Of a stretch of 64,000 nucleotides of DNA, positions 40,886-48,508 are shown piece after piece. Made by a program: the position numbers and the translations under genes. The notes below the pieces were generated by a model, which saw only the letters and a list, made by a program, of their open reading frames with translations, ran no database searches and had not been told where the DNA came from. The DNA is taken from positions 496,001 to 560,000 of the forward strand of contig NZ_CP036282.1 in the NCBI RefSeq assembly GCF_006974105.1, written 5' to 3'. The stretch is from Rhodoferax aquaticus. Lineage in GTDB: Bacteria > Pseudomonadota > Gammaproteobacteria > Burkholderiales > Burkholderiaceae_C. Position 1 is the first letter of the stretch; each line of letters opens with the position of its first letter.

Positions 40886-42061
40886 ATGACACAAGCACTC
40901 CAACCTTCTCACGAATTCAAAGGCCTGTCCGACTGGATTGAGGTGTTCCGCGCTGGAGCACATACCGACAGCAAAGGCCGCAGCTGCACCTTCACTGAAG
41001 CTGACCTGGATCAGATGGTCAGCAACCTGGCGCTTGGCGCCGCGCCTGCTGTGCTGGGGCACCCCAAGCACAACGACCCGGCCTTTGCCTGGGTGAAGCC
41101 CGATGGTGCCAAGCGCGAGGGCAATTCCCTGTTTGTGAAGTTTGAAGACATCAACCCGGCCTTTGAAGCTGGTGTGAACAGCGGTGCTTACCGCAATCGC
41201 TCGGTGTCGGTGTTCCAGGACAAGGATGCTGGCTGGCGGATGCGTCATGTGGGCTGGCTGGGTGCTGCTGCCCCGGCCATTGATGGCTTGACCCCGCTGG
41301 ACTACAGCGCTGAGGTGGATGCCTATGAGTTTGATGCAGAGGACTGGGACATCGGCTACGCCCTGGGCGACACGGCGGAGCTGCTGCGCGGCCTGCGTGA
41401 GCAGCTCATTGCGGACAAGGGCATTGATGCTGCGGATGCGGCCTTGCCCAACTGGCGCATCCAGTCTGTAGCGGATGCCGCAGAGCGTGTGAAGGCGGCG
41501 GCTCGCGCTGAAGTGGCACCAAGCACAGCAGGTTCTTTTTCTCAAACCAACACACCAGGAGGTGCTATGTCGATTTCCCAAGAGCAGCTAGATGCTGCTG
41601 TTGCCAAGGCCCGCAAAGAAGCGGAAGAAGCCGCTGCTGCAACCTTTGCAGCCAGCCAGGCAGAACTGGTACGTCTGCAGGGAGAACGCCAAGCCGAGCG
41701 CATTGGTGTGCAGATCAATGACTGGACTGCAAAGGGTCTGGTCACACCTGCCGAGGTGCATGGTCTGGCTGAATTCATGACTTCCCTGGAGTCGGCCGAT
41801 GGTGAATTCAGCTTCAGTGCTGCAGACAGCAAGGAAGTAAAAAAGACGGCTGCTCAGTTCTTCGCGGATTTCATGGCAGCGCGCAAGGCTGTGGTCAAGC
41901 TGGGCAACCAATCTGATCTTGGCGGCGATCAAAACGCCATTGACCGCACTGATGCGAACCAGATTGCCGACCGTGCTCGCGAGTACATGAAAGAACAGGA
42001 AGGCAAGGGCTTGTCGGTGTCCTTGCCGGAAGCGGTGGCCTATGTGTCCCGCGCCGTCTGA
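40886..42061 (+). CDS. Phage prohead protease with C-terminal scaffold (Mu I/gp32-like)
   Basis: 391 residues from the ATG at 40886; a TTG at 40859 is in frame but lies in the promoter. Residues 1-170 are the Mu-type protease (IEVFRAGAHTDSKGR, LGHPKHNDPAFAWV, VSVFQDKDAGW). From about residue 228 the protein is an Ala/Glu-rich helical scaffold, also made separately from 41567. It processes and shapes the prohead. First gene of the rightward late arm. Confidence 0.9.
   Translation: MTQALQPSHEFKGLSDWIEVFRAGAHTDSKGRSCTFTEADLDQMVSNLALGAAPAVLGHPKHNDPAFAWVKPDGAKREGNSLFVKFEDINPAFEAGVNSGAYRNRSVSVFQDKDAGWRMRHVGWLGAAAPAIDGLTPLDYSAEVDAYEFDAEDWDIGYALGDTAELLRGLREQLIADKGIDAADAALPNWRIQSVADAAERVKAAARAEVAPSTAGSFSQTNTPGGAMSISQEQLDAAVAKARKEAEEAAAATFAASQAELVRLQGERQAERIGVQINDWTAKGLVTPAEVHGLAEFMTSLESADGEFSFSAADSKEVKKTAAQFFADFMAARKAVVKLGNQSDLGGDQNAIDRTDANQIADRAREYMKEQEGKGLSVSLPEAVAYVSRAV
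41567..42061 (+). CDS. Nested scaffold protein from an internal start (Mu Z-like)
   Basis: A very strong AGGAGGT site stands 3 bases before an in-frame ATG (MSISQEQLDAAVAKARKEAE), exactly at the protease-scaffold border. It yields a 164-residue free scaffold sharing the protease C-terminus, as Mu protein Z does with I. Highly charged and helical, as scaffolds are. Confidence 0.85.
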   Translation: MSISQEQLDAAVAKARKEAEEAAAATFAASQAELVRLQGERQAERIGVQINDWTAKGLVTPAEVHGLAEFMTSLESADGEFSFSAADSKEVKKTAAQFFADFMAARKAVVKLGNQSDLGGDQNAIDRTDANQIADRAREYMKEQEGKGLSVSLPEAVAYVSRAV

Positions 42062-42094
42062 CTCCAACCCACCCATTAACTCTCGGAGAAATAC

Positions 42095-42478
42095 ATGGCT
42101 AATCCTTTACTGGCAGTGAACTATGTTGCTGACGCTGCCATTCCTAACAACCGCCTAGTAAGGCCCGGCACCGGCGACCGCAATGTGGCGTTAGCTACCG
42201 CAGCCACAGATTCCATCATCGGTGTGGTGAACGAAATGCCTCCAGGCATCGCCACTGGCGAGCGTGTTGACGTGGTTCGTGTCGGCATTGCTTGGGTCGA
42301 AGCTGGTGCGGCTATTACTCGCGGCGCCCTGATCACCTCGGACGGCGTAGGCCGTGCTGTGACTGCAGCGCCTGGTGTTGGCGTGAACAACCGAATCATC
42401 GGCGTCGCAGATGAGTCTGCCAGTGCTGCTGGTGACGTGATTCGCTTCACCATCGAACCGGGCTCTGTGCAGGGCTAA
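42095..42478 (+). CDS. Capsid decoration-type protein (DUF2190-like)
   Basis: 127 residues with a GGAG site. It is rich in Ala, Val and Gly with a beta-barrel pattern (DSIIGVVNEMPPGIATGERV, RGALITSDGVGRAVTA). Placed between scaffold and major capsid genes, the usual position for head decoration proteins, including those of the DUF2190 family. Family assignment is moderate. Confidence 0.7.
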   Translation: MANPLLAVNYVADAAIPNNRLVRPGTGDRNVALATAATDSIIGVVNEMPPGIATGERVDVVRVGIAWVEAGAAITRGALITSDGVGRAVTAAPGVGVNNRIIGVADESASAAGDVIRFTIEPGSVQG

Positions 42479-42538
42479 AAGTCGGCGCCAGTCCTTTGGG
42501 ATCGGCTTGAGTTCACCTTTCAATTTTCAGGAGAAAAC

Positions 42539-43495
42539 ATGGCTACAACTGCCTTTCCTATCAACCCGACGTTGACCGCCATTGCGATGGTGTATTCAAA
42601 CCCGGCCACTGCACTCATCGCTGATGAAGTGATGCCGCGCATCGGAACCGCAAAGAAGTTCGCCTGGTCAAACTATGACGTGGCGCAGGGCTTCACTGTG
42701 CCGCAGACGCTGGTGGGCCGCAAGAGTGTGCCAACTGAAGTGGACTTCACCGGAAGCCTGGTCAACGACGAAGTGTTGGATTACGGCTTGGACGACATTG
42801 TTCCGAATGATGAAGTGGAAGCCTTCAACAGCATGGTGAAACCAGCGCGCGGTGGCCCGCCGAACCCCTTGGATGTGAGCACGATGCTGACTACCAAGCT
42901 GATTCAGCTGGACCGTGAGGTGCGTGTGGCGGGCCGAGTGTTCAACACCGCCAACTTCGCGGCCGGTAACCAAGCAACGCTGTCCGGCACCAGCCAGTGG
43001 TCTGACTTTGCCAACAGCAACCCACTGGACGCCATCTTGGCTGCCTTGGACGTACCGGTATACCGCCCCAACGTCGCGGTGTTTGGTCAGGCCACGTTTA
43101 CCAAACTGCGTCAGCACCCGCGCATTGTGCAAGCTGTATTCGGCACTGCGCAAACCGGTGGCGTAGTAACCCGCGACCAGCTCGCCCAAGTGCTGGAAAT
43201 CCAGAGGGTAGTTGTTGGCGCTGGTTTTGTGAACACCGCTCGCAAGGGTCAGGCAGTGAATAACCAGCGCGTCTGGGGCAAGCATGCCGCGTTCCTCTAC
43301 GTGGACAAGGAAGCCGCTATGGCGCAGCAGCCTTGCTGGGGCTTCACTGCCCAGTGGGGTGACAAGGTGGCCGGAGAGAGGCCCGAACCCAATATGGGTA
43401 TCCGTGGCTCCCAGCGCGTGCGTGTGGCGGAGTCTGTGAAAGAAGTAGTGAGTGCTACAGCGCTGGGCTACTACTTCCAGAACGCGGTGGCCTAA
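42539..43495 (+). CDS. Major capsid protein
   Basis: 318 residues with AGGAG before the ATG. Start NPTLTAIAMVYSNPATALIA and blocks VPTEVDFTGSLVNDEVLDYG and NNQRVWGKHAAFLYVDKEAA are typical of HK97-fold capsids of Mu-like phages. It follows scaffold and decoration genes in assembly order. Full length. Confidence 0.9.
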   Translation: MATTAFPINPTLTAIAMVYSNPATALIADEVMPRIGTAKKFAWSNYDVAQGFTVPQTLVGRKSVPTEVDFTGSLVNDEVLDYGLDDIVPNDEVEAFNSMVKPARGGPPNPLDVSTMLTTKLIQLDREVRVAGRVFNTANFAAGNQATLSGTSQWSDFANSNPLDAILAALDVPVYRPNVAVFGQATFTKLRQHPRIVQAVFGTAQTGGVVTRDQLAQVLEIQRVVVGAGFVNTARKGQAVNNQRVWGKHAAFLYVDKEAAMAQQPCWGFTAQWGDKVAGERPEPNMGIRGSQRVRVAESVKEVVSATALGYYFQNAVA

Positions 43496-43569
43496 GGTCC
43501 AACTGGATGGCATGAGGCGAGGTATGTACCGCCTTCTTTTAAATTCAAAAACCCTCTCTGGAGAGACTT

Positions 43570-44001
43570 ATGTCGAATGCTTTGTTGTCAGTTGTTCTCA
43601 CGGCCTTAGTGGCGGTAGAGCACAACGGTGTGCTTTACGGTCCTGGTCAACCGGCGGGGACAGACTTCGAAACCAATGAGTTGCTGGCTAAGCCCTTGTT
43701 GGAAGTGGGTGCTGTCGAGGTCAGCAAGGCTGATAAGGCACCGGGCACTGCCGTGGTGTTGGGGCCTTCCTTGGATCAGGAAAAAGAGTTTCTCAAAGCG
43801 TGGCGGGCACGATTAGAAGCTGAGGGTGCGCGCCTTGTGCAAGACCGCGATGGGTTGGAAGCTTATCAAGCTACCCTAGCGGATGCGCGGATCAAACTAG
43901 ATGCTGAAACCGCTGCATTGGCTGCTGCCCGAACCAAGCTGGACGCTGACCAGGCTACCTTTGACGCTGCGCAAGCCGCTGCGGCCGCGAAGAAGAAGTA
44001 A
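43570..44001 (+). CDS. Phage head-region protein with C-terminal coiled coil
   Basis: 143 residues. The N-terminus (VEHNGVLYGPGQPAGTDFET) resembles small head-tail connector or DUF7210-like proteins. Residues 70-140 form a heptad-rich coiled coil (ARTKLDADQATFDAAQAAAA). Lies between capsid and gp36. Function unknown. Confidence 0.62.
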   Translation: MSNALLSVVLTALVAVEHNGVLYGPGQPAGTDFETNELLAKPLLEVGAVEVSKADKAPGTAVVLGPSLDQEKEFLKAWRARLEAEGARLVQDRDGLEAYQATLADARIKLDAETAALAAARTKLDADQATFDAAQAAAAAKKK

Positions 44002-44007
44002 AGCGCC

Positions 44008-44523
44008 ATGGCTTACGCGACCCCCCAGCGCTTCGTCCAGGAATATGGCCTGGATGAGACCACCCAGCTCTTGGCCGATGAGCAGCAGCTGCTCACCAGC
44101 CAGTTGCTGAGTGGTGCGCTGACTGGGTCATGGACCGGCACGCCAAGCGCCGCCGAGCAAGCTGCGGCCAACGCCGCCAAAGACCGCATCACCCGCAAGC
44201 TGGCGACCGTGAGTAACTTCATGGATGGCTACCTGCGTGGTGCCGTCACATTGCCGCTGTCGACCTCTGACGCTAATGCGGGCACCCTTGAAGAGTGCTG
44301 CATTGCCTTGGCCCGCGAGGGCGTGTCTGATGACTCTGACAACGCCACGGAGCGAATGGTGCAGATTGCCGACCGCTGGCGCGCATGGCTGAAGGATGTG
44401 CAGTCTGGCCGGGTGTCTTTGATCACCGTGGCCGGGGAAGAAGTGGCAAGCCGTGGGCGTGTGCGTACTGGGCAGGCTGCATCCAATTTCAACTGGGGCA
44501 GCTTTCCGCCCAGGAGCTATTGA
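44008..44523 (+). CDS. Mu gp36-like head-tail connector protein (DUF1320)
   Basis: 171 residues. Start MAYATPQRFVQEYGLDE and blocks FMDGYLRGAVTLPLS and RVRTGQAASNFNWGSF are DUF1320 patterns. Members sit at the head-tail joint of Mu-like phages. The last base of the stop overlaps the next ATG. Confidence 0.88.
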   Translation: MAYATPQRFVQEYGLDETTQLLADEQQLLTSQLLSGALTGSWTGTPSAAEQAAANAAKDRITRKLATVSNFMDGYLRGAVTLPLSTSDANAGTLEECCIALAREGVSDDSDNATERMVQIADRWRAWLKDVQSGRVSLITVAGEEVASRGRVRTGQAASNFNWGSFPPRSY

Positions 44524-44969
44524 TGGCAGGCACATCCATTCGCTATGGCTTTGATGCAAGCCCTATCAGCATGCATCTCGCGCGCCTGGCAGTGCTGAGC
44601 GCAAACCAGTTTGCAGAGGTTCGCCGGGATATCGGTGAGTACTTCAAGGGCGACATCCAGGACAACCTGGACGGGCAAAAGCTGTTTGATGGCAAGCCCA
44701 TGGAGCAAAGCGAGGCTGCTATCGGCCGCGCCGGTAAGACGCTGATCGACAAGCACCACCTGTATGACAGCTACACCTTTCAGTTAGAAGGCGCTGGCCT
44801 GGCTATCGGTAGCAACTCGGTCTATGCCGCCATTCACCACTTTGGAGGTGAAACAGGTCGCAAGGGGCACCGCTTCACTCTGCCCGCCCGCCCAGTGATG
44901 GGCATGGGCGAGCGCCAAGAGCGGCGAGTCGGTGACCTGTTGATTGCTGAGCTGAGGGCGCTGCAATGA
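44523..44969 (+). CDS. Virion morphogenesis protein, Mu gpG-like tail completion
   Basis: 148 residues from the ATG at 44523. Blocks DIQDNLDGQKLFDGKPM, HHLYDSYTFQLEG and PARPVMGM are those of the phage virion morphogenesis (gpG) family. It helps to join tails to heads. Overlaps gp37 by 4 bases. Confidence 0.87.
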   Translation: MAGTSIRYGFDASPISMHLARLAVLSANQFAEVRRDIGEYFKGDIQDNLDGQKLFDGKPMEQSEAAIGRAGKTLIDKHHLYDSYTFQLEGAGLAIGSNSVYAAIHHFGGETGRKGHRFTLPARPVMGMGERQERRVGDLLIAELRALQ

Positions 44970-45568
44970 GCACTGCACTGCTTGACCAGGTGGAAACCTA
45001 TATACGCGCTTCTTTCGCTAAGACTGAAGTGGTGACTGTGCAACCCTATGGTGGTGAATTCAATACGGGGGAGATGGACAAGGTGAGCTACACCTGCCCG
45101 GCCATCTTTGTAACCGTGCTGGGTTGGCAACCACTGCACGCCGGCCATCGCTTGAGCGGGAAGTATGCGCGCCAGGTGCGTGTGGCTGCCTTTGTGGTGG
45201 CGAAGAACGCGAAGCGCGAAGTGCGTATGCGTCAGGGTATGGCCTTGGCTGAAAAGCTGTGCCTGGTGATGCGCCAGTGGATGCCAGACAGCTCTGCCTC
45301 CACATTAATTAATGTGGGGCCACTCGAAGACGACGCATCAGCTGAGAACCTTTACAGCCGTGCGGTGGACAAGTTGGGCCAGTCCGTTTGGCTAGTGGAC
45401 TGGCACCAGGCGGTGAAGCCGATTGCTGGAGCTGACGGCAAGCCTGCACTGTATGACTGGCTGAGCGTTGCTATTGAAGACACCGCTCGCATTACTGAGC
45501 CCGCTGCAGCGCCGCCCACTGGCGCACCGCTGACAGTGACCGAAAAAATTATTTTCCCTACCAACTGA
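44966..45568 (+). CDS. Mu gp37-like tail terminator protein (DUF1834)
   Basis: 200 residues. Blocks TALLDQVETYIRASFAKTEV, RVAAFVVAKNAKREVRMRQG and SVWLVDWHQAV match DUF1834. Placed as in Mu between G and gp38, just before the tail sheath. The C-terminus is Pro-rich. Confidence 0.85.
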   Translation: MSTALLDQVETYIRASFAKTEVVTVQPYGGEFNTGEMDKVSYTCPAIFVTVLGWQPLHAGHRLSGKYARQVRVAAFVVAKNAKREVRMRQGMALAEKLCLVMRQWMPDSSASTLINVGPLEDDASAENLYSRAVDKLGQSVWLVDWHQAVKPIAGADGKPALYDWLSVAIEDTARITEPAAAPPTGAPLTVTEKIIFPTN

Positions 45569-45578
45569 CGGAGCCACT

Positions 45579-45803
45579 ATGCCCAAAGCAGATAACAAGA
45601 CCATGCCTGAAGAGACACAAGGCGTGGCAACCGCACAAGAGACACCTCGCCTGGGTGAACTGATTCATGTCCAGGTGGCCGATGGCCTGGAGCTGATCAA
45701 CAACGAAACCGGCAAGGACTTTGAGGCTGGTGTGCCCACGCTGCAGACCGTGACGGTGACCACCCTGCGGCGCTTGCAAGACGGAGACTTGGTGCGCGTG
45801 TAA
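45579..45803 (+). CDS. Mu gp38-like small tail protein (DUF2635)
   Basis: 74 residues. The core TVTVTTLRRLQDGDLVRV is the DUF2635 ending. It always lies before the sheath gene in Mu-like phages. The N-terminal 25 residues are polar and variable. Confidence 0.8.
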   Translation: MPKADNKTMPEETQGVATAQETPRLGELIHVQVADGLELINNETGKDFEAGVPTLQTVTVTTLRRLQDGDLVRV

Positions 45804-45861
45804 ACGCCACCAAACCTGCATTCCAACCATTTTTGAAACCAACTGAACGGAGGGCACCTAA

Positions 45862-47337
45862 ATGTCTATTTCCAATTTGATGAGCTTGAACTTTCTGGTG
45901 CCCTACGTTGCCAGCAAGATTGATTTCAGCCGCGCGATTCGCGGCATGCGCGGTATGCCACGTCGCCTGCTCCTGGTGGGCCACAAGCTGGTGGGCGGCA
46001 CGCTGGCCGTCAATACGCTGTCCACCATCACTACGGAGGCAGATGCCATCACCAAGCTGGGCGAAGGCTCCATGCTGCTGGCAATGTGGCGTGATGCCAA
46101 GGCCAATGCTGACTTGGGCCTGCCCATTGATGTGATTGCCATTAATGAAGGCGGATCGGCCGTCAAGGCGACCAGTGCTTTGGTAGTTGGCGGCGCACCT
46201 ACCGTAGGTGGTGAGGTGATGCTGTACATCGGCGGTGAGCGGGTAAGCGTGGGGGTAACGACCGCCGACACCTCGGCCACGATTGCAACCAAGTTGAACG
46301 CCGCCATCAATGCGATGGCTAAGCTGCCTGTCACTGCGGCGGTGGCTGCCAGTACGGTGACCATCACTGCTCGGTGGGGTGGCCCGACAGGCAACGACAT
46401 CAACGTACGCACTACCTACTACCCAGACGATGCGCTGGCGACTGGTGTGACGCTGACAACGCCAGCTATGGCAGGTGGTGCAGTGTTGCCAGATGTGACT
46501 CCCGTGATCACGGCGATGAATCTCTACCGTGCGACGGAAATCGTCAACCCATTCACCGATAGCCCCAACATGGTGTTGTTTGAAAACGAGCTGGCTGCCC
46601 GCTGGCTGCAGAACAACATGCAAGACGCCATGGTAGTGACCTGCGTACGTGGCACTGAGGCCGCCATCACCACCTGGTTGAATACCCGCAACAGCCCGCA
46701 TGTGCACACCATTGCTGTGACCAATGACTGCACTTCCCCTTGGGAGACTGCAGCCATGGCAGGTGCTGCGATTGAAAGCAGCGCTGCCATTGACCCGGCT
46801 GTGGGGCCGACTGCCAAGTTGTTGGGCTACAGAGGGCCTGTGCAGGGTGCGGGTTTTGTAGTTGACAGCATGAATAACCTGCTGGCAAAAGGCGGCTCAC
46901 CACTGAACATTGCTGTGGATTACACCGGCAGCCTGCTGCGCATGGTGACTAACTACAAGCTGAGCCCTGGTGGCGCGCCTGACCGCAGCATGGCCGAAAT
47001 GTGCTGGCTCAAGACGATGAGCTTCTACCGTTGGTATCGGGTGACCGAGTTCCAAAACAAGTACAACAACGCAGGCTACAAGCTGGGGCAGTACGTGGAA
47101 CAGCCGATTCCGGGTCAAAAGATCATGACGGTTGATTTGGCCGAAGAAATCATGATTGGGCTGTACAAGATCTTCTGCGATGCAGGCCTGTGCCAGAACA
47201 TGCCTTACTACATCTCGACCTTGAAGGTGGAGATTGATGCCCCTAACGGCAAATTGAAGATCATGGATGAGCCTGTGATCCTGACCCAGCACTACCAGAC
47301 CGAGGTGACCAGCAACGTGGTTGCGGGTCAGGTGTAA
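45862..47337 (+). CDS. Contractile tail sheath protein (Mu gpL-like)
   Basis: 491 residues with a GGAGG site. Blocks RGMRGMPRRLLLVGHKL, ATEIVNPFTDSPNMVLFENE and the end VILTQHYQTEVTSNVVAGQV are typical of Mu-like sheaths. It makes the contractile outer tube, so the virion is a myophage. Confidence 0.93.
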   Translation: MSISNLMSLNFLVPYVASKIDFSRAIRGMRGMPRRLLLVGHKLVGGTLAVNTLSTITTEADAITKLGEGSMLLAMWRDAKANADLGLPIDVIAINEGGSAVKATSALVVGGAPTVGGEVMLYIGGERVSVGVTTADTSATIATKLNAAINAMAKLPVTAAVAASTVTITARWGGPTGNDINVRTTYYPDDALATGVTLTTPAMAGGAVLPDVTPVITAMNLYRATEIVNPFTDSPNMVLFENELAARWLQNNMQDAMVVTCVRGTEAAITTWLNTRNSPHVHTIAVTNDCTSPWETAAMAGAAIESSAAIDPAVGPTAKLLGYRGPVQGAGFVVDSMNNLLAKGGSPLNIAVDYTGSLLRMVTNYKLSPGGAPDRSMAEMCWLKTMSFYRWYRVTEFQNKYNNAGYKLGQYVEQPIPGQKIMTVDLAEEIMIGLYKIFCDAGLCQNMPYYISTLKVEIDAPNGKLKIMDEPVILTQHYQTEVTSNVVAGQV

Positions 47338-47371
47338 GTCGGGCCTTATTTGAAACTACCAGGAGAAACAC

Positions 47372-47743
47372 ATGGCAGGTGAAAACCAACTCTTTCATGT
47401 CGACGTGATCATTGTGGATGGGGCACCCATCGCGTTTGAAGACAGCTCCGCTTCCATTTCTGGTGCGGCCGGATTCACCAATTCGCCCAAGCTGTCGGCA
47501 AGTGGTGATGACTTTGTCTTGCGTGCCCGTGTGGCTCGCTTGCTCAAGGCCAAGCTGCAGTGGGCGTCTACGTCTGATCCGAAGACGTATGCGGGTATGA
47601 GCAATGTGCAGATTTCGATGCGCGACAGCTTTACCGGCCGCAAGGTCATGGCACCTAAAGCAACGTTTGGCGACATTGGTGATATCGGTGGCGGCACGGT
47701 GGATATCACCTTCATCCTGAATTCAGAGCTGCAATGGCTGTGA
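47372..47743 (+). CDS. Tail tube protein (Mu gpM-like)
   Basis: 123 residues with AGGAG. Blocks SSASISGAAGFTNSPKLSA and GGGTVDITFILNSELQWL match the tail tube family. It forms the inner tube inside the sheath. Last gene before the terminator at 47788. Confidence 0.87.
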   Translation: MAGENQLFHVDVIIVDGAPIAFEDSSASISGAAGFTNSPKLSASGDDFVLRARVARLLKAKLQWASTSDPKTYAGMSNVQISMRDSFTGRKVMAPKATFGDIGDIGGGTVDITFILNSELQWL

Positions 47744-47787
47744 ACTGAACAACTGTAGCGCGTGAAGGCTGGCCCATGTAGGGCACT

Positions 47788-47823
47788 GGGCGGGGCATCG
47801 AAAGGTGCTCCGCCCTTTCATTT
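47788..47823 (+). terminator. Terminator between tail tube and tail chaperone genes
   Basis: GGGCGGGGCA, loop TCGAAAGG, TGCTCCGCCC followed by TTTCATTT. It closes the head-sheath-tube unit 5 bases before the palindrome of late promoter site 3. Confidence 0.85.
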
Positions 47824-47828
47824 GGTGC

Positions 47829-47874
47829 GGTGAAGTGTTTCACCATGACCAAACTGGCGTGCAGTCAGACACTG
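47829..47874 (+). promoter_or_regulatory. Late promoter element, site 3 (tail operon)
   Basis: Palindrome GGTGAAGTGTTTCACC (47829-47844), then ATGACCAAAC and AGACACTG (47867-47874). The chaperone ATG is at 47881, 36 nt after the palindrome and 6 nt after the box, with no ribosome site. Confidence 0.8.
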
Positions 47875-47880
47875 CATGCC

Positions 47881-48468
47881 ATGAACACACAAAGCACCCC
47901 CGCTGTCGTGTCGTCCAGCATTGACGACATATTCCAACTGACCCTGGCTGATGGTTTGCCTGCAGATGTGGGCGGCAAGACTATCAAGTACCGCACGGTC
48001 CGGCTGCGTGAAACGTCCGTGGCTGACGAGCGCATTGCAGCCCGGATGGCGGAGCGAGTTATGACGGTGGGCGGTGTGCCCAAGTTGCTGGTAAGTGAGT
48101 CTGACTTCCGCTACGCAATGACCATGCGCCATTGCGAATACTTTGAGTGCGATGGAACCAAGCTCCCCCTGGCCGTGCTTGACCTGGACACCTTTGGCAA
48201 GCTGAGCCCCCACGATCTGCAATTGCTTGAGGAGCGAGTGGTACTGGTGACGCTGGCCGCCCAGTTGCGTTACGGCGTTATCACCCAGGCTGACTTCGAC
48301 CAGTTTGCCGTTGGCCGCATTCCGGCCGGAACCAGCTCATCCCCACAGCCCGTGGGCCAGGCTGCAGATGTGGGATCGCATGCTGGTCTCCCTGAGTCTG
48401 GCCCTGCACTGCTCGCCGATTTCACTGGAGGTGGTGCCAACGCCGCAGCTTCAGGCCATGGCGCTTGA
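47881..48468 (+). CDS. Tail assembly chaperone (Mu gp41-like)
   Basis: 195 residues from the ATG at 47881; the frame is open back to 47830, but that runs through the promoter palindrome. The core YRTVRLRETSVADERIAARM and GKLSPHDLQLLEERVVLVTL are gp41-type. It binds the tape measure during tail assembly. Its 3' end overlaps a second frame (48305-48499) as in programmed-frameshift chaperone pairs. Confidence 0.8.
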   Translation: MNTQSTPAVVSSSIDDIFQLTLADGLPADVGGKTIKYRTVRLRETSVADERIAARMAERVMTVGGVPKLLVSESDFRYAMTMRHCEYFECDGTKLPLAVLDLDTFGKLSPHDLQLLEERVVLVTLAAQLRYGVITQADFDQFAVGRIPAGTSSSPQPVGQAADVGSHAGLPESGPALLADFTGGGANAAASGHGA

Positions 48469-48499
48469 CATCACTAGGCGTGCAACCAAGTCCAATTAA
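48305..48499 (+). CDS. Tail chaperone second frame (Mu gp42-like, probably made by frameshift)
   Basis: An open frame in the +1 (equal to -2) register relative to gp41. It overlaps the gp41 end and reads WDRMLVSLSLALHCSPISLE then PTPQLQAMALDITRR, the W-rich helical pattern of G-T chaperone extensions. Mu is reported to use a -2 shift here, which gives the same register. No slippery heptamer was identified, so the shift point is open. The tape measure follows 10 bases later. Confidence 0.6.
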   Translation: MPLAAFRPEPAHPHSPWARLQMWDRMLVSLSLALHCSPISLEVVPTPQLQAMALDITRRATKSN

Positions 48500-48508
48500 G
48501 TTACTGCC

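Noticed and set aside
47830..47880. Upstream start for the tail chaperone (MKCFTMTK...)
   Set aside because: The codons run through the promoter palindrome and AGACACTG box, and the same bases precede other genes where they cannot be coding.
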